From: Konateibacter massiliensis
Lineage (GTDB): Bacteria; Bacillota; Clostridia; Lachnospirales; Lachnospiraceae
Length of the DNA stretch: 64,000 nt
Assembly (NCBI RefSeq): GCF_900184995.1
Contig: NZ_LT860098.1
Coordinates: 749,001 to 813,000 of the forward strand
Reading direction: 5' to 3'
The notes beneath the pieces were generated by a model, which was not told the origin of the DNA, made no database searches, and saw only the letters and a list, made by a program, of their open reading frames with translations. This document shows, one piece after another, positions 17,971 to 28,000 of this stretch (positions are counted from its first letter, which is position 1; every line of letters begins with the position of its first letter). The translations under genes were made by a program, and so were the position numbers.

Positions 17971-18444
17971 CTAACAACAAATAATTTTATCATTACATAA
18001 AACTTTTCGGTTCATATTTATTTTGGTAATTATATCATTAGCAGCATCCGTTATCACAAGTATTGTTGTTACGTCATATCCCTTACTTATCAATAAATCT
18101 TTATCTAACTCAATAACCGGATCTCCTGCCTTAACCCTATCCTTTTCTTTCCTAAAAGCTTTAAAACCTTTCCCATTTAGTTTAACCGTATCTATACCAA
18201 TATGAACCAACACTTCTTTTCCGTCGTCCATTTTTACTCCAAATGCATGATTTGACGGAAACAGCATGGTAATGACGCCGTTGCAGGGAGAACAAATTAC
18301 ATTATTTGATGGTTCTATAGCCACCCCATCTCCCATGGTTTTCGTTGCAAACACATTATCCTTAACTTCAGTAATATCAATACACTTTCCATCAACCGGA
18401 GCATACAAATTCTTATCTATCTTCTTTTTAAATATACTAAGCAT
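17971..18444 (-). CDS. PTS glucose/beta-glucoside-type IIA component
   Basis: 157 residues, soluble. It has the Crr/IIA-Glc fold motifs: LYAPVDGKCIDI, FPSNHAFGV and the phospho-accepting His in VLVHIGIDTVKLNG. It relays phosphate from HPr to the IIB domain of the IIBC protein (15590-16987). It is the first gene of the operon. The start ATG is preceded by AAAGAGGTGAAGAT. Confidence 0.92.
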   Translation of the reverse strand: MLSIFKKKIDKNLYAPVDGKCIDITEVKDNVFATKTMGDGVAIEPSNNVICSPCNGVITMLFPSNHAFGVKMDDGKEVLVHIGIDTVKLNGKGFKAFRKEKDRVKAGDPVIELDKDLLISKGYDVTTILVITDAANDIITKINMNRKVLCNDKIICC

Positions 18445-18466
18445 ATCTTCACCTCTTTTTCCAAAT

Positions 18467-18529
18467 AAAAAAACCCTTCAAAGCGCATAATTATAAAGTC
18501 AAATTTATAGTTATGCCTCCCGAAGAGTT
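18467..18529 (-). terminator. Leader terminator of the beta-glucoside operon
   Basis: The minus-strand outer stem AACTCTTC / GAAGGGTT (18522-18529, 18472-18479) and inner stem GCATAA-TATAAA / TTTATA-TTATGC are followed by TTTTTTT. It overlaps the RAT at 18509-18536, so the two folds exclude each other. Confidence 0.75.
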
Positions 18530-18536
18530 ACAGTCC
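18509..18536 (-). promoter_or_regulatory. RAT antiterminator site in the operon leader
   Basis: The minus strand begins GGACTGTAACTC, has a TTCG loop and ends GGAGGCATAACT, very close to the LicT RAT consensus. It starts about 15 bases after the predicted transcription start. Confidence 0.8.
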
Positions 18537-18557
18537 ATTTATTAAATTATATTTCAT

Positions 18558-18586
18558 ATCATACTCTCTTTTTATATTTTTGTCAA
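18558..18586 (-). promoter_or_regulatory. Sigma-A promoter of the beta-glucoside operon
   Basis: Minus-strand TTGACA (18581-18586), 17 bases, TATGAT (18558-18563). Confidence 0.85.
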
Positions 18587-18691
18587 TTCCTTTTCAATCT
18601 ATTCTAGCTTTTTAAAAAAGTAGTTACTTTACAACCTGCCGGGTACGAATGCAAAACGAAAATTCACTACATGACAGTAGGTATTCAGGGC

Positions 18692-18737
18692 AAAAAGCAA
18701 CCAAATCCCTCATAAATGAGAGATTTGGCCGCTTTTT
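18692..18737 (-). terminator. Terminator after fliS
   Basis: A stem of about 19 pairs including G-T pairs (AAGCGGCCAAATC ... GATTTGGTTGCTT) with a TTTA loop. T-runs occur on both strands, so it may work in both directions. Confidence 0.85.
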
Positions 18738-19212
18738 ATACGCGAAAGCCTCTGTTCGTCTCAGGGCTGGCATAGTTCTCTGATAGTGTTCCTTTTCCGT
18801 AGGTCAGTCCTGCGTAAACCTGTTGGGTGTTTCCCATAAGAGGAGCAGACTTATCTCCCTTTGAAACCTCCCCAAAGGCCTCTGAAAGCTTTCCTATCAT
18901 TCTCTTGATTGCATCAAAATCCTGCGGCTCTCTTTTTATTGCGGACTGAATCAGCAGCTTATTCATATAAATATACAGCTGCATTAATTCCACGGCAATC
19001 GGATATTTTGTATCCAATGCCGACATCAGCTCATGAATACATGCTCCTGCTTTTTTCGTGGTTTCCACAAACTCGTCTATTTTGCCAAGCCCGTAGTATT
19101 CCATCGCTTCATCAATATATTCCAATGTCATATCATAAATCACAACAACAAGCTGGCTGCGGTTACTTTGTGTGATACGCATAGAAAAATCGGATATTTT
19201 TTCTTTCTTCAT
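18736..19212 (-). CDS. fliS: Flagellar export chaperone FliS
   Basis: 158 residues, mostly helical. The conserved N-terminal MRITQSNRSQLVVVIYDMTLEYIDEA and the central GKIDEFVETTKKAGACIHELMSAL are typical of FliS. It binds the C-terminus of unfolded flagellin in the cytoplasm and hands it to the export gate. It is ten bases downstream of the flagellin gene and ends with a strong terminator. It is somewhat longer than usual FliS (about 125-135 residues) because of a C-terminal tail. Confidence 0.9.
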   Translation of the reverse strand: MKKEKISDFSMRITQSNRSQLVVVIYDMTLEYIDEAMEYYGLGKIDEFVETTKKAGACIHELMSALDTKYPIAVELMQLYIYMNKLLIQSAIKREPQDFDAIKRMIGKLSEAFGEVSKGDKSAPLMGNTQQVYAGLTYGKGTLSENYASPETNRGFRV

Positions 19213-19222
19213 AATATGCCTC

Positions 19223-20731
19223 TTAGCTTAACAACTGCAATACTGTCTGCGGTTGGTCATTCGCCTGTGCAAGAATAGAGGTTCCCGCCTGCATTAACAC
19301 ATTTTCTTTTGTGTAGTTTGTCATTTCTTCCGCCATATCCGTATCCATGATTCTGGAGAACGCCTCTTCTAAGTTAAAGGATGTTGCGTCAATACTGCTA
19401 TCCGCAGATTCTAAGCGGTTTTGGTAGGTACCTACCGTACTTCTCGCTGACTGGATTTTGGTAAGCGCATCGTCAATTGCCGTCAAAGAACGATTCAAGC
19501 CTTCCTCGCCTATCATGTTCAAATTGTCAAGTCCCAATGCTTTTACTGAAACATCAGGAAGTACAATATCAATGGTCTGCCCCTGATTTGCTCCGATTTG
19601 AAGAATCATGGAACCCATTCCGGTCGCTTCGATATTTACAGTCGCCTTAAGTGTCGGGTCATCAGCCATTCTGGTAAGTGTATCGCCCTGTACCGTAAGA
19701 TTTATCTCAAAGCCGTTTCTATCCGTAATTGTCACTTCGTCACCGTCAGCAGCATAGGTTGCCGTCGTGGAAAAACCTGTACCGATATCCAATTTAACCT
19801 CGGCATCCACTCCGATTTCACTGATATTGCCGTCTGCATCTGCCAAAGTATCAAGTCCTAAAGCCGCTAATAAGGTTGCATTCTCGCAGCTTATATTCAC
19901 ATGGGTATCTGAACCGTATTCTTCTGAAACAAATAACAACGTCGTTGTATTGTTTGCAAAAGAAACCGTTGTGTATCCGGCAGAATCTCTTGTCGCATCT
20001 GTATATGTATTTGCAGCGGTTGTATTGTCAATCGCATAAAGATTTACATCCGCGATTTTGGCACCGTTTCGTAATTTTTCATAAACCTCGTCGGCTGTAT
20101 CTCCTTCTTCAATCTCAACTTCCACACCGTTAATTGTGATAGTTCCTGCCTCTGCCGCAGTAACCGGGTCTGACAGACCTACCGAACCTGCTCCCTGAAC
20201 AATTGCCTTTTCCGGTGCTGTGAGCACTTCAATTGCATAATTTTGCGACGCAACATTTTTTGAATAAGAACTCACCGTAACAGACGGTGAATCTGTAAAA
20301 CCACGGTAAGACATATTCCCATTTAATAAGGTCTGCCCGTTAAATTCTGTATCTCTTACCAGACGGTCAATTTCCTCTGTCAGCGAATCTACTTCTAACT
20401 GAATACTCTCTCTGTCACCGTCCGCATATGTTCCGTTCAAAGACTGTATTGTAAGCTCACGCATTCTTTGTACAATTGTATTTATTTCTTCCAATGCACC
20501 CTCAGCTGACTGTAATACCGAAACTCCGTCCAAAGCATTTTGAGAAGCATTCTCAAGTCCTTTAATCTGAGCCCTTAACTTCTTTGCAATGGCAAGTCCT
20601 GCCGGATCGTCTTCCGAGCTGTTAATCTTATACCCCGAGGATAATCTTTCCGTTGACTTTGCAAGTCTGTTTTCCGTGCTTTTTAATTGGTTGTTTGCAA
20701 TAATTGCAGATATATTATAAGTAAGCTTCAT
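19223..20731 (-). CDS. fliC: Flagellin
   Basis: 502 residues. Conserved D0/D1 ends are present: TENRLAKSTERLSSGYKINS and DDPAGLAIAKKLRAQIKGL at the N-terminus, and AFSRIMDTDMAEEMTNYTK, MQAGTSILAQANDQPQTVLQLL at the C-terminus. The variable centre (about 150-400) is Thr/Asp-rich and surface-exposed. This is the filament subunit. It is transcribed with fliS from a sigma-28-like promoter (20781-20808). Confidence 0.97.
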   Translation of the reverse strand: MKLTYNISAIIANNQLKSTENRLAKSTERLSSGYKINSSEDDPAGLAIAKKLRAQIKGLENASQNALDGVSVLQSAEGALEEINTIVQRMRELTIQSLNGTYADGDRESIQLEVDSLTEEIDRLVRDTEFNGQTLLNGNMSYRGFTDSPSVTVSSYSKNVASQNYAIEVLTAPEKAIVQGAGSVGLSDPVTAAEAGTITINGVEVEIEEGDTADEVYEKLRNGAKIADVNLYAIDNTTAANTYTDATRDSAGYTTVSFANNTTTLLFVSEEYGSDTHVNISCENATLLAALGLDTLADADGNISEIGVDAEVKLDIGTGFSTTATYAADGDEVTITDRNGFEINLTVQGDTLTRMADDPTLKATVNIEATGMGSMILQIGANQGQTIDIVLPDVSVKALGLDNLNMIGEEGLNRSLTAIDDALTKIQSARSTVGTYQNRLESADSSIDATSFNLEEAFSRIMDTDMAEEMTNYTKENVLMQAGTSILAQANDQPQTVLQLLS

Positions 20732-20780
20732 AGTCCCTCCATCTGTACTTATTTGTACTTCACTTTTTCAACTAATAGTT

Positions 20781-20808
20781 TTATCGGTTTATTTTCCTCA
20801 AAACTTTA
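20781..20808 (-). promoter_or_regulatory. Sigma-28 (SigD/FliA)-type promoter of flagellin
   Basis: Minus-strand AAAGTTT within CTAAAGTTT (20801-20808), then CCGATAA within 20781-20788, close to TAAA-N15-GCCGATAA; the spacing here is one base longer. Confidence 0.75.
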
Positions 20809-20828
20809 GCCTTTCTTCCATTTTCCTG

Positions 20829-23800
20829 TTACGAGACTGCTGTCTTTTGCATGGATACTACAAAGGCTCTTGCCACACTATATAAATCCTTTGTGCTTAT
20901 GCCCGTATCTTCCCCACTCTTTTCCTGACCATCTTTCCACTTATTAATATCTAAGCTCTTGCTTGTAATATAGTCAATTTTGTCTGCTTCCAATCCGGAG
21001 GCTGCAAGCTGTGCCTGCCATTCCTCACCATTTTGCTTTAACAGCTCAAGTCCTTCCTCATTATCCACTGCAATGTAGCCCGTGACACTGCTTCCCTTTA
21101 GAGTAAACTGGGCTGCTGCCTTTCCCACGGCCTCATTTTCCATCGTGACAGTTACCTGACCTTCCTTTGTTCCGCGGATAACCGTCAAATTCATAGATGT
21201 TATTTCATCACCTATCTGGAGAGGGATTTCATATTTTTCTTCGCGGCTTAGATTTGTTGTGAGCCTTATTTCATTTCTTAAGAGCTTTAGTTCCTTTAAG
21301 TCTAATGAAGTAACCCCATCTTTTTCTGTCTGTTCGTTCACCACAGATATTGCAGCGTTTTCAAACTCCTCATAAGCTGCTGTCATATCCTCTTTGGAAG
21401 TCAAAGAGTCTGCAATCTTATCCATCGCTTCCGTAAGCTCGGTGCTTTCCTCCTGATCATTTAAGAGGTTTTTAAACATGCTTCCTCGTTTGCTCATCAT
21501 CGCTTCCGCTGCCAGAATATTACTGATTGTCACTGGCTGTTTAAAATCCGAAAGCATTTCAATCACACTGCTTTCCACCTGTGAAGCCTTCTGTATGGTA
21601 GCCAGCTGCTCCTTATAAAATTGCTTTGTAATCTCGCCATCCGCTCTTGCCTCGACAAGCTTATCCACAAACTGTTCAAGCGGCATATCGGTAATCGTTC
21701 CCTTTTCAAAAACCTGCGTCAGCTTATCCGGTGCAATCTCCCGCAGTGCCTTATCCACAAGATTGTTGTGGTAGGTAGTGCTTTCTTCCTGCTGCTTCGT
21801 CTGTCCCTGGTCTGCCGCTGAATTTCCGCCAAATGCCGTGTTAATCTGGTCGCTGATGGAGGTTGACTGGAAAGTAAGAGATTCCAATTCGCCAAAGTTA
21901 TTATCTACCTTCACGTCAATTCCTTTATTCTGGCTGCTTCTCACTCCGGTCAAAAGATTGCTCAGCGTAATGCTTGCATTCTGGTTTACCAGTGCTCCGA
22001 CCACCCCTCCGTCCGTCTTTTCAACATTGTTAAGCAGACGGTATATTCCGATAAAGGAATCACGTTCCTGTTTCGTTATCTCATCATTTTGTTCCATTCT
22101 CCAGAGAAATTCGCTATACTTTTCCTGCGTGTTATCCTCTCCTAACTGGTTTTTCATATCACTAATCTGATTATTCAGCTCATCAATATTCATATCCAGT
22201 GGATTGATACCTTCTCGAATCATATTTAGTACAACCTTTGGTGTCAGATTCGATATTGTCTCGTTGACTGCGGCATCTGCCGCTTTTACCGCATTGATAT
22301 TATCCGTTGTAATTTCCATACTGTTGTAACCTAAAATCCGAACTGCTCTCTGATTTGACTCTGTCGTGTCCAGTCCCATATCGGTCAAAATATCATCTAC
22401 ATTCTGGAACGCTTTCGATATCTTGTCTCCCATATCACTTCTAGGCTTTGTCATCAACGCTTCATAACTCTGGTTTGCCGCATCATAGGTTGCCTTTAAA
22501 GACGTACCCTTTGCATGGATTCCATTGATGGTATTCGGTGTCTCACCAGAAACCACACTGCCGATAACGGTATTCGGTACGTATTTAATGTCCGCAATTT
22601 TTGTTGATATTTCTTTCAGGGAATTGATATTCTCCTGTGTTTCCTCAACATCACCCTGGCTCAAAAGCTGCTTGTAATAAGCATCCTCCGCATTTTTCAA
22701 CTCGTTAATTAAAGTCTGTAAATCTGTCGTCTCTATGGATATTCCCTGTTTCAGCAATCTGTAATTGGCTTCCGATGTCATTTGCAGACGAATTTCCTCC
22801 AACTGCCTTCTCGCCGTAATCAGAGCAATATTTTCTTCTGTCACCTGAACGCCTGCAGTTGTATTGCTTGCCTGCGTGTTTGCAGCCGACGCAGCAGTTG
22901 TCTGTGTACTTACGGTTTGGCTGTTTGCTTGCACACCCGTTGCCGTACTCTCCTCCTGCGCTGCCTTTAAATTAGCAATTGTAAGCGGCAGATTTCGGTC
23001 CACCACTTGCTTTAAGTTCTCATCCGTAGTCTTTTCTATAACCTGACAAGCCTCCTCAGCTCTCTGTGCAAAGGAACCTTCACCTGTCAGAAGTGCCTGT
23101 GAAGGTCTTCTTCCGGCATTCAATGCCTGTACGATGCTCTCCATCGTATCCTCCTCAGAAGTAGGAAGAGATAAATTCTTAAGCGCCTCATACTGGCTCA
23201 ACGTATCCTTTGTGAGCGGAATATGATTCTCTATCAGCTTCTTCGCATCGGACATTGTCTCTTCGTTTACCTCTAATCCTGCACTCTCAATGACCTTGCC
23301 CATCTGCTCATTTAAGCCGTTCCAATTAAATTCATCGGAGGTTTTTCCATAATAACCGCTGCCCTCGCTGAAATACCCGGCACCATAGGTTCCGCCCTCT
23401 ATGCCAAGTCCGCTGTATTCTGCCTTATATACATTTTCAATTGTCGGCGCAAGTCCGTTGTTGATGATATATTTTGATGCACCGTCAGAAAGTGGTTTCA
23501 ACTGGGAAGCAATCTCCAAAGCCTCCAGCGATTCTTCCATATTATCTTTCGTGAGAGGAATATTGTTTTCCTGAAACTTTTTCGCCAGAGCCGCCGCAGT
23601 CTGGGAGCTTCCCGAAACTGCCTCAAGCTCCTCCTTGCTGATATCAGCGGTTGCCTCAAAATCCTCACAGTGCGTTGCCAGATAAATTTGTATCTTATCC
23701 GTCACTGTGACGACAGTCTCCACCTTATCCTTCTCTGTGTCATAGCCTTCCTCGTTAAGCTCTGATAAGTCTGTGCCGGTAGCTGTGTTTCCAAGTGCAA

Positions 23801-24029
23801 CCAAGGCGCCCCTTACAAATTCAGACGGGTTGTTTGACACCGCATCCATAATATCTTCTTGACTGGTTTCTCCCAGCTTAAAAATCTGATTTTTACTGTC
23901 AGAGGAATCCCTTCGAAAAATATCCTGTCCAAATATTTTCTGCGTTGCATTATCAATTGACTTCTGTGTTCCTTTAAATTCCAATTTATTTTGAATACTG
24001 TTTAATTCGGTGTTATTATTTACGTTCAT
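20829..24029 (-). CDS. Giant DUF6240-like flagellar-associated repeat protein, FliK-like C-terminus
   Basis: 1066 residues without a signal peptide. The body holds about ten degenerate copies of a motif like I-P-L-T-K-D-N-h-x-x-h (IPLTKDNMEES, LAPTIENVYKA, IPLTKDTLSQYEA, LPLTIANLKAA, MEITTDNINAVKAA, ASITLSNLLTG, QPVTISNILAA), each starting a helix. The C-terminal roughly 110 residues (PLQIGDEITSMNLTVIRG, VTVTMENEAVGKAAAQ) resemble the FliK hook-length control domain. It matches, from memory, the DUF6240 family of Lachnospiraceae. The start is ATG 24029, preceded by GGAGGGAATC. A possible sigma-28 promoter and the flagellin neighbour support a flagellar role, perhaps a substrate-switch ruler; this is inference. 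Confidence 0.7.
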   Translation of the reverse strand: MNVNNNTELNSIQNKLEFKGTQKSIDNATQKIFGQDIFRRDSSDSKNQIFKLGETSQEDIMDAVSNNPSEFVRGALVALGNTATGTDLSELNEEGYDTEKDKVETVVTVTDKIQIYLATHCEDFEATADISKEELEAVSGSSQTAAALAKKFQENNIPLTKDNMEESLEALEIASQLKPLSDGASKYIINNGLAPTIENVYKAEYSGLGIEGGTYGAGYFSEGSGYYGKTSDEFNWNGLNEQMGKVIESAGLEVNEETMSDAKKLIENHIPLTKDTLSQYEALKNLSLPTSEEDTMESIVQALNAGRRPSQALLTGEGSFAQRAEEACQVIEKTTDENLKQVVDRNLPLTIANLKAAQEESTATGVQANSQTVSTQTTAASAANTQASNTTAGVQVTEENIALITARRQLEEIRLQMTSEANYRLLKQGISIETTDLQTLINELKNAEDAYYKQLLSQGDVEETQENINSLKEISTKIADIKYVPNTVIGSVVSGETPNTINGIHAKGTSLKATYDAANQSYEALMTKPRSDMGDKISKAFQNVDDILTDMGLDTTESNQRAVRILGYNSMEITTDNINAVKAADAAVNETISNLTPKVVLNMIREGINPLDMNIDELNNQISDMKNQLGEDNTQEKYSEFLWRMEQNDEITKQERDSFIGIYRLLNNVEKTDGGVVGALVNQNASITLSNLLTGVRSSQNKGIDVKVDNNFGELESLTFQSTSISDQINTAFGGNSAADQGQTKQQEESTTYHNNLVDKALREIAPDKLTQVFEKGTITDMPLEQFVDKLVEARADGEITKQFYKEQLATIQKASQVESSVIEMLSDFKQPVTISNILAAEAMMSKRGSMFKNLLNDQEESTELTEAMDKIADSLTSKEDMTAAYEEFENAAISVVNEQTEKDGVTSLDLKELKLLRNEIRLTTNLSREEKYEIPLQIGDEITSMNLTVIRGTKEGQVTVTMENEAVGKAAAQFTLKGSSVTGYIAVDNEEGLELLKQNGEEWQAQLAASGLEADKIDYITSKSLDINKWKDGQEKSGEDTGISTKDLYSVARAFVVSMQKTAVS

Positions 24030-24076
24030 GATTCCCTCCATACAGAAATTCCCGTATTTACAACTCTATGCGATAT

Positions 24077-24103
24077 ATTTCGGCACTTTACCTGCAATTC
24101 TTA
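24077..24103 (-). promoter_or_regulatory. Possible sigma-28 promoter of the DUF6240-like gene
   Basis: Minus-strand TAAG (24100-24103), 15 bases, GCCGAAAT (24077-24084); consensus is TAAA-N15-GCCGATAA/T. Confidence 0.5.
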
Positions 24104-24180
24104 ACAGAGGTATCACGAATATTTTGAAAATGGCAAAATCCTATGGTTACAGTCTCATCGCGTGACAAGATTGTAATCTG

Positions 24181-25065
24181 CTATTCAATATCAAAGTCAA
24201 AATAGGTGCTTGGATAAGGCTCATCCCTTAGCTGAAAGTGCCACCATTCCGTTCTGATTGAGTCAAAACCTGCCGCATCCATAATGCTTCTTAAATATTC
24301 CCTGTTTTTATGCTGCTGATCGGTTATCTTGTCTGTATCATAGTTGGATATGGTATCAAGCATATCAAAATAGCTGCCCATATCGACCTCGACGCCCTCC
24401 TCATTCACGATTGTAATGTCGACTGTGCTTCCTCTGGAATGTCTGGACTTTTTGGAAATATAGCCGCTTGTAAACAGTATGTCTTTTTCCAGCGAAGGGT
24501 AAAAAATCTCCTTCATGCTGTCGTTGCTTTCCTGCGACCAGCGCACAAAATGATCCACCGCTTTTTGAGGGCGGTAGCCGTCATATATTTTAAGGTGATA
24601 ACCATCCTCTAAAAGTCTGTCCGATGCCTGTTTCAATGCATCTGCCGCCTGCGTTGTCAAAATAGCAAGAGGTGCCGCATAACCGTCAATTTTTTCTCCG
24701 ACAAAATTGTAATCCGTGTAATAGCGGATCTCAAGCTCCGCTGTCGGTATCACGTCATCCACATAGACAAAACCCTCCGGCAGGTTGTATTTCTTCGCGA
24801 TTTCCGCCTCTTTTTCTGTCTCTCCTTCTGCTGTCGTCTCCTCCTGCAAAGCCGTTGATGAATTTCCCGCTTCACCTGTCATTCCTGTTTCTTCTGCGTT
24901 TTCCTCAACCTCAGCGTTTTTGGTCTCTTCGGCACTCTCCGTTCCTGCCGTTATTTCTTCCTCTTTACTGCTTTCCTCTGATTTTGTCTCAATCACCTGC
25001 TCGGTTCTCCCACAGCCTGCCAAAACCAAAACAAAGGTCAGCAAAAAAAAGCTCTTCTTCCACAC
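24181..25065 (-). CDS. VanX-like D-Ala-D-Ala dipeptidase lipoprotein (M15D)
   Basis: 294 residues. A lipoprotein signal (LTFVLVLAGC) and a roughly 70-residue Glu/Thr-rich linker precede an M15D peptidase domain. Zinc and catalytic residues are visible: YDGYRPQKAVDHFV, SRHSRGSTVDITI (SxHxxGxxxD) and TEWWHFQ (catalytic Glu, zinc His). It should hydrolyse D-Ala-D-Ala or related peptides outside the membrane. It follows the helicase gene by 16 bases. Being a lipoprotein without vanH/vanA nearby, it more likely serves wall recycling than vancomycin resistance. Confidence 0.88.
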   Translation of the reverse strand: MWKKSFFLLTFVLVLAGCGRTEQVIETKSEESSKEEEITAGTESAEETKNAEVEENAEETGMTGEAGNSSTALQEETTAEGETEKEAEIAKKYNLPEGFVYVDDVIPTAELEIRYYTDYNFVGEKIDGYAAPLAILTTQAADALKQASDRLLEDGYHLKIYDGYRPQKAVDHFVRWSQESNDSMKEIFYPSLEKDILFTSGYISKKSRHSRGSTVDITIVNEEGVEVDMGSYFDMLDTISNYDTDKITDQQHKNREYLRSIMDAAGFDSIRTEWWHFQLRDEPYPSTYFDFDIE

Positions 25066-25081
25066 AGCAATTCCCCCTTTT

Positions 25082-28000
25082 CTAGCTCAACAGCTCTAAC
25101 AAATCATTTTTATCAAACGTGATATTAGAAATTTCGTCCTCCGATATCACCTTATCTGCCAAGTCCTTCTTCATCTCCTGCAAGTTCAATATTTTTTCCT
25201 CGATTGAATTTTTGGTAATCAGCTTAAATACGGACACCACATTTTTCTGCCCAATTCGGTGTGCGCGGTCCGTCGCCTGATTTTGTGCCGATACATTCCA
25301 CCACGGGTCATAGTGGATAACGATATCCGCTCCCGTCAGATTTAATCCGGTTCCGCCTGCTTTTAAAGATATGAGAAATACCTTCGTGTTATCCCGGTTG
25401 AACTCCTCCACCATCTGATAGCGCCTTGCTTTCGGCGTCTTCCCTGTAAGAACAAAATAAGGGATATGCAGCTCATCCAGCTTTTTTATGAGAATGTCAA
25501 ACATCGTTGTAAACTGGGAAAACAATAATATCTTATGTCCGCCCTCAACACCATTCTCAATCAAATCCATACACGCCTCCAGCTTTGCTGAGCTGCCTTT
25601 ATATGCGTCATAATAAAGCGCAGGATCGCAGCAAAGCTGACGAAGCTTGGTGAGCTCCGCCAATATCTGAAGTTTGTTTTTCTTAAATTCCTCGTCTGAC
25701 TTGCTGTCAATGCTGTTTCGAAGCAGCTGCACATTTGCCTGATAAAGCTCTAGCTGCTCTCCTTCCATTTTGGAATAGATGGTATTTTCCAGCTTGTCCG
25801 GCAAATCCTTCAAAACATCTGGCTTCAATCGTCTCAAAACAAACGGACTAATCAGCCTTTGCAGACGTTTTAGCGATACCTCATCGTTTGTCTGTACGAT
25901 AGGTGCCTCGATTTCATTTCTGAAATGACGATAGCTGTACAGTAAACCCGGCATCAGATAGTCAAAAATGCTCCACAGCTCACTTAAACGATTTTCAATC
26001 GGAGTTCCTGTCAAGGCAAATTTTACCTTTGCCTGAACCGCCTTCACCGCTTTAGACGCCTGTGTCGCCTGATTTTTGATATACTGCGCCTCATCAATGA
26101 TTTCCGTCTCAAATAAAATATTATTATAATGTGCTGCGTCTCGCTTTAATAAATCATATGAAGTCACAAGAACATCATATTCTTCGAAACTTTCAATCAG
26201 CGTTTTTCTCTCCTGCGCCATGCCTGCCACAATGCATGTTTTAAGCTCAGGCGCAAATTTCTCAAGCTCTGATTCCCAATTGTAAATAAGGGATGCAGGG
26301 CACACAATTAAGCTGGTGCCTTTCTCCTCCTCCTTCTGTGAAAGAAGCAGAGCAATGATTTGAAGCGTTTTTCCAAGCCCCATATCATCGGCAAGTATTC
26401 CTCCAAAGCCGTAGGCTGACAAAGTTTTCAGCCAGCGATAACCATTCTTTTGATATTCGCGCAGGGTAGATTTCAAGGTGTATGGAATTTCAAATTCCGC
26501 ATCCTCTACTGCCTTGATATTTTTAATCAGGTTCTTAAAATAAATATCCCTGTGATATTCCACTGCCTCATTGCTTTCCCGCAATATCTTGTCCAAATAC
26601 AACGCCCTGTTTTGCGGCAAGATAATCTTATTTTCCTTTAATTCCCTAGCGGTCAGGGAAAGCCCGTCCGCCAGCTCTGTAATCGTGGAATATGAGCTGT
26701 CCTCTAAATTGATAAACTCACCGCTTTTTAGCCGGTAAAATTTCTTTCGTCTCTTATAGCTGTCTAAAAGCCCTGCCAGTTGGTTAAGCGGCATTTCTCC
26801 GGCATCCAGTGTAAGCTCCAGCAGCCCGCTCTCCAAGGACACACCGATGGACACCTTCGGGGAAGATATGACCTTCATTCCCTTAAAATTATCGGAAATA
26901 AATACTGTTCCGATTTCCTGAAAATCGCTTATCCCGCTTTCCAAGAAGTGAAAGAGAAGCTCATCATCATTTTTAATGAAGAACGCCTGCTCTTCCTCCT
27001 TTGTCGATCCCGCAAAATATTTCTTCCCCAAAAGATAAGCATTGCACTCTGTCTTTACATCCCGATACACTTCAATTGGATTGAATTTTTCAAAAATATT
27101 ATATTTTTTTCCCCCGTACTTTGCGTAGATTGTACAGGTGACATAATTCTTTTCCGGCGAATCCAGATAGATTTCTATTTCCGTAGCAGGCGGCATATAT
27201 GCCTGAAAATCCATTTCACGGTACTCTATCTCGCAGTGCTCCGACAAAACCGGAAGAATGGATGCACAAAAAGTATTATAGTCATCCTCACTTAGGAATA
27301 CCCTCTGTTCCCCATTCATCGTAAGCATATGAAAAACAGGTTTCATTTCTTCCTTGTATTCTTCACTGCTCATGTAAATACCATCGCTTTGCACCGCATA
27401 AATTCGCTTCGTTCCCATCAGAACATGGTTTGTATCTTCAAAATAAATGCTTGCTCCTTTATTTTCCTTCTCAATATAAACCTTAATATCAGGATTTTTT
27501 CTAATCAGTCTCAAGCCTTTTTCTTGCCTGGCTGCCGTAATCAATATTTCCCTGTCCTCACACAGTTCCATAAACTTATCCAGTTCAGACTCCGAAAGCG
27601 GAAGATATCGCAACGCTCTTTCATAGTATTCATAGTCGAACACTTCACTGATATGATGATAATTTTCAATATTTTCTATAATAAAATCTAGCATTTTAAG
27701 GGCTTCTTCCGTAAAAGCAGCCCTGTCATGTGCAAATTTTAATTTTTGCCCGTATTCAAAATAATTTCCGTTCTCCACGTTGTCTACAAATTCGGTGAGG
27801 CTTCGTATTACATATTTTTTCTGGCTGCCGATTTTGAAGCTTACCTGCACACCATCTTGTATTTTAAGCGAAGGAATAAGCTCAATATCACCTGCGAGCT
27901 TTTCCTTATATGCCTCCCTTTTATTCCGGTATGAAAGTTCATAGATTAAATCCTGAATGGCTTTGGAGGTCACTCTTTTTATCTCGCCCTGCCTCGACTG

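Noticed and set aside
18692-18737. Riboswitch upstream of the PTS operon
   Set aside because: The structure is a simple long hairpin directly after the fliS stop with T-runs, so a terminator explains it; it is also upstream of the PTS promoter.
24181-25065. Vancomycin resistance gene vanX
   Set aside because: Catalytic motifs match, but there is a lipoprotein signal and no vanH/vanA/vanR/vanS neighbours; wall peptide turnover is more likely.
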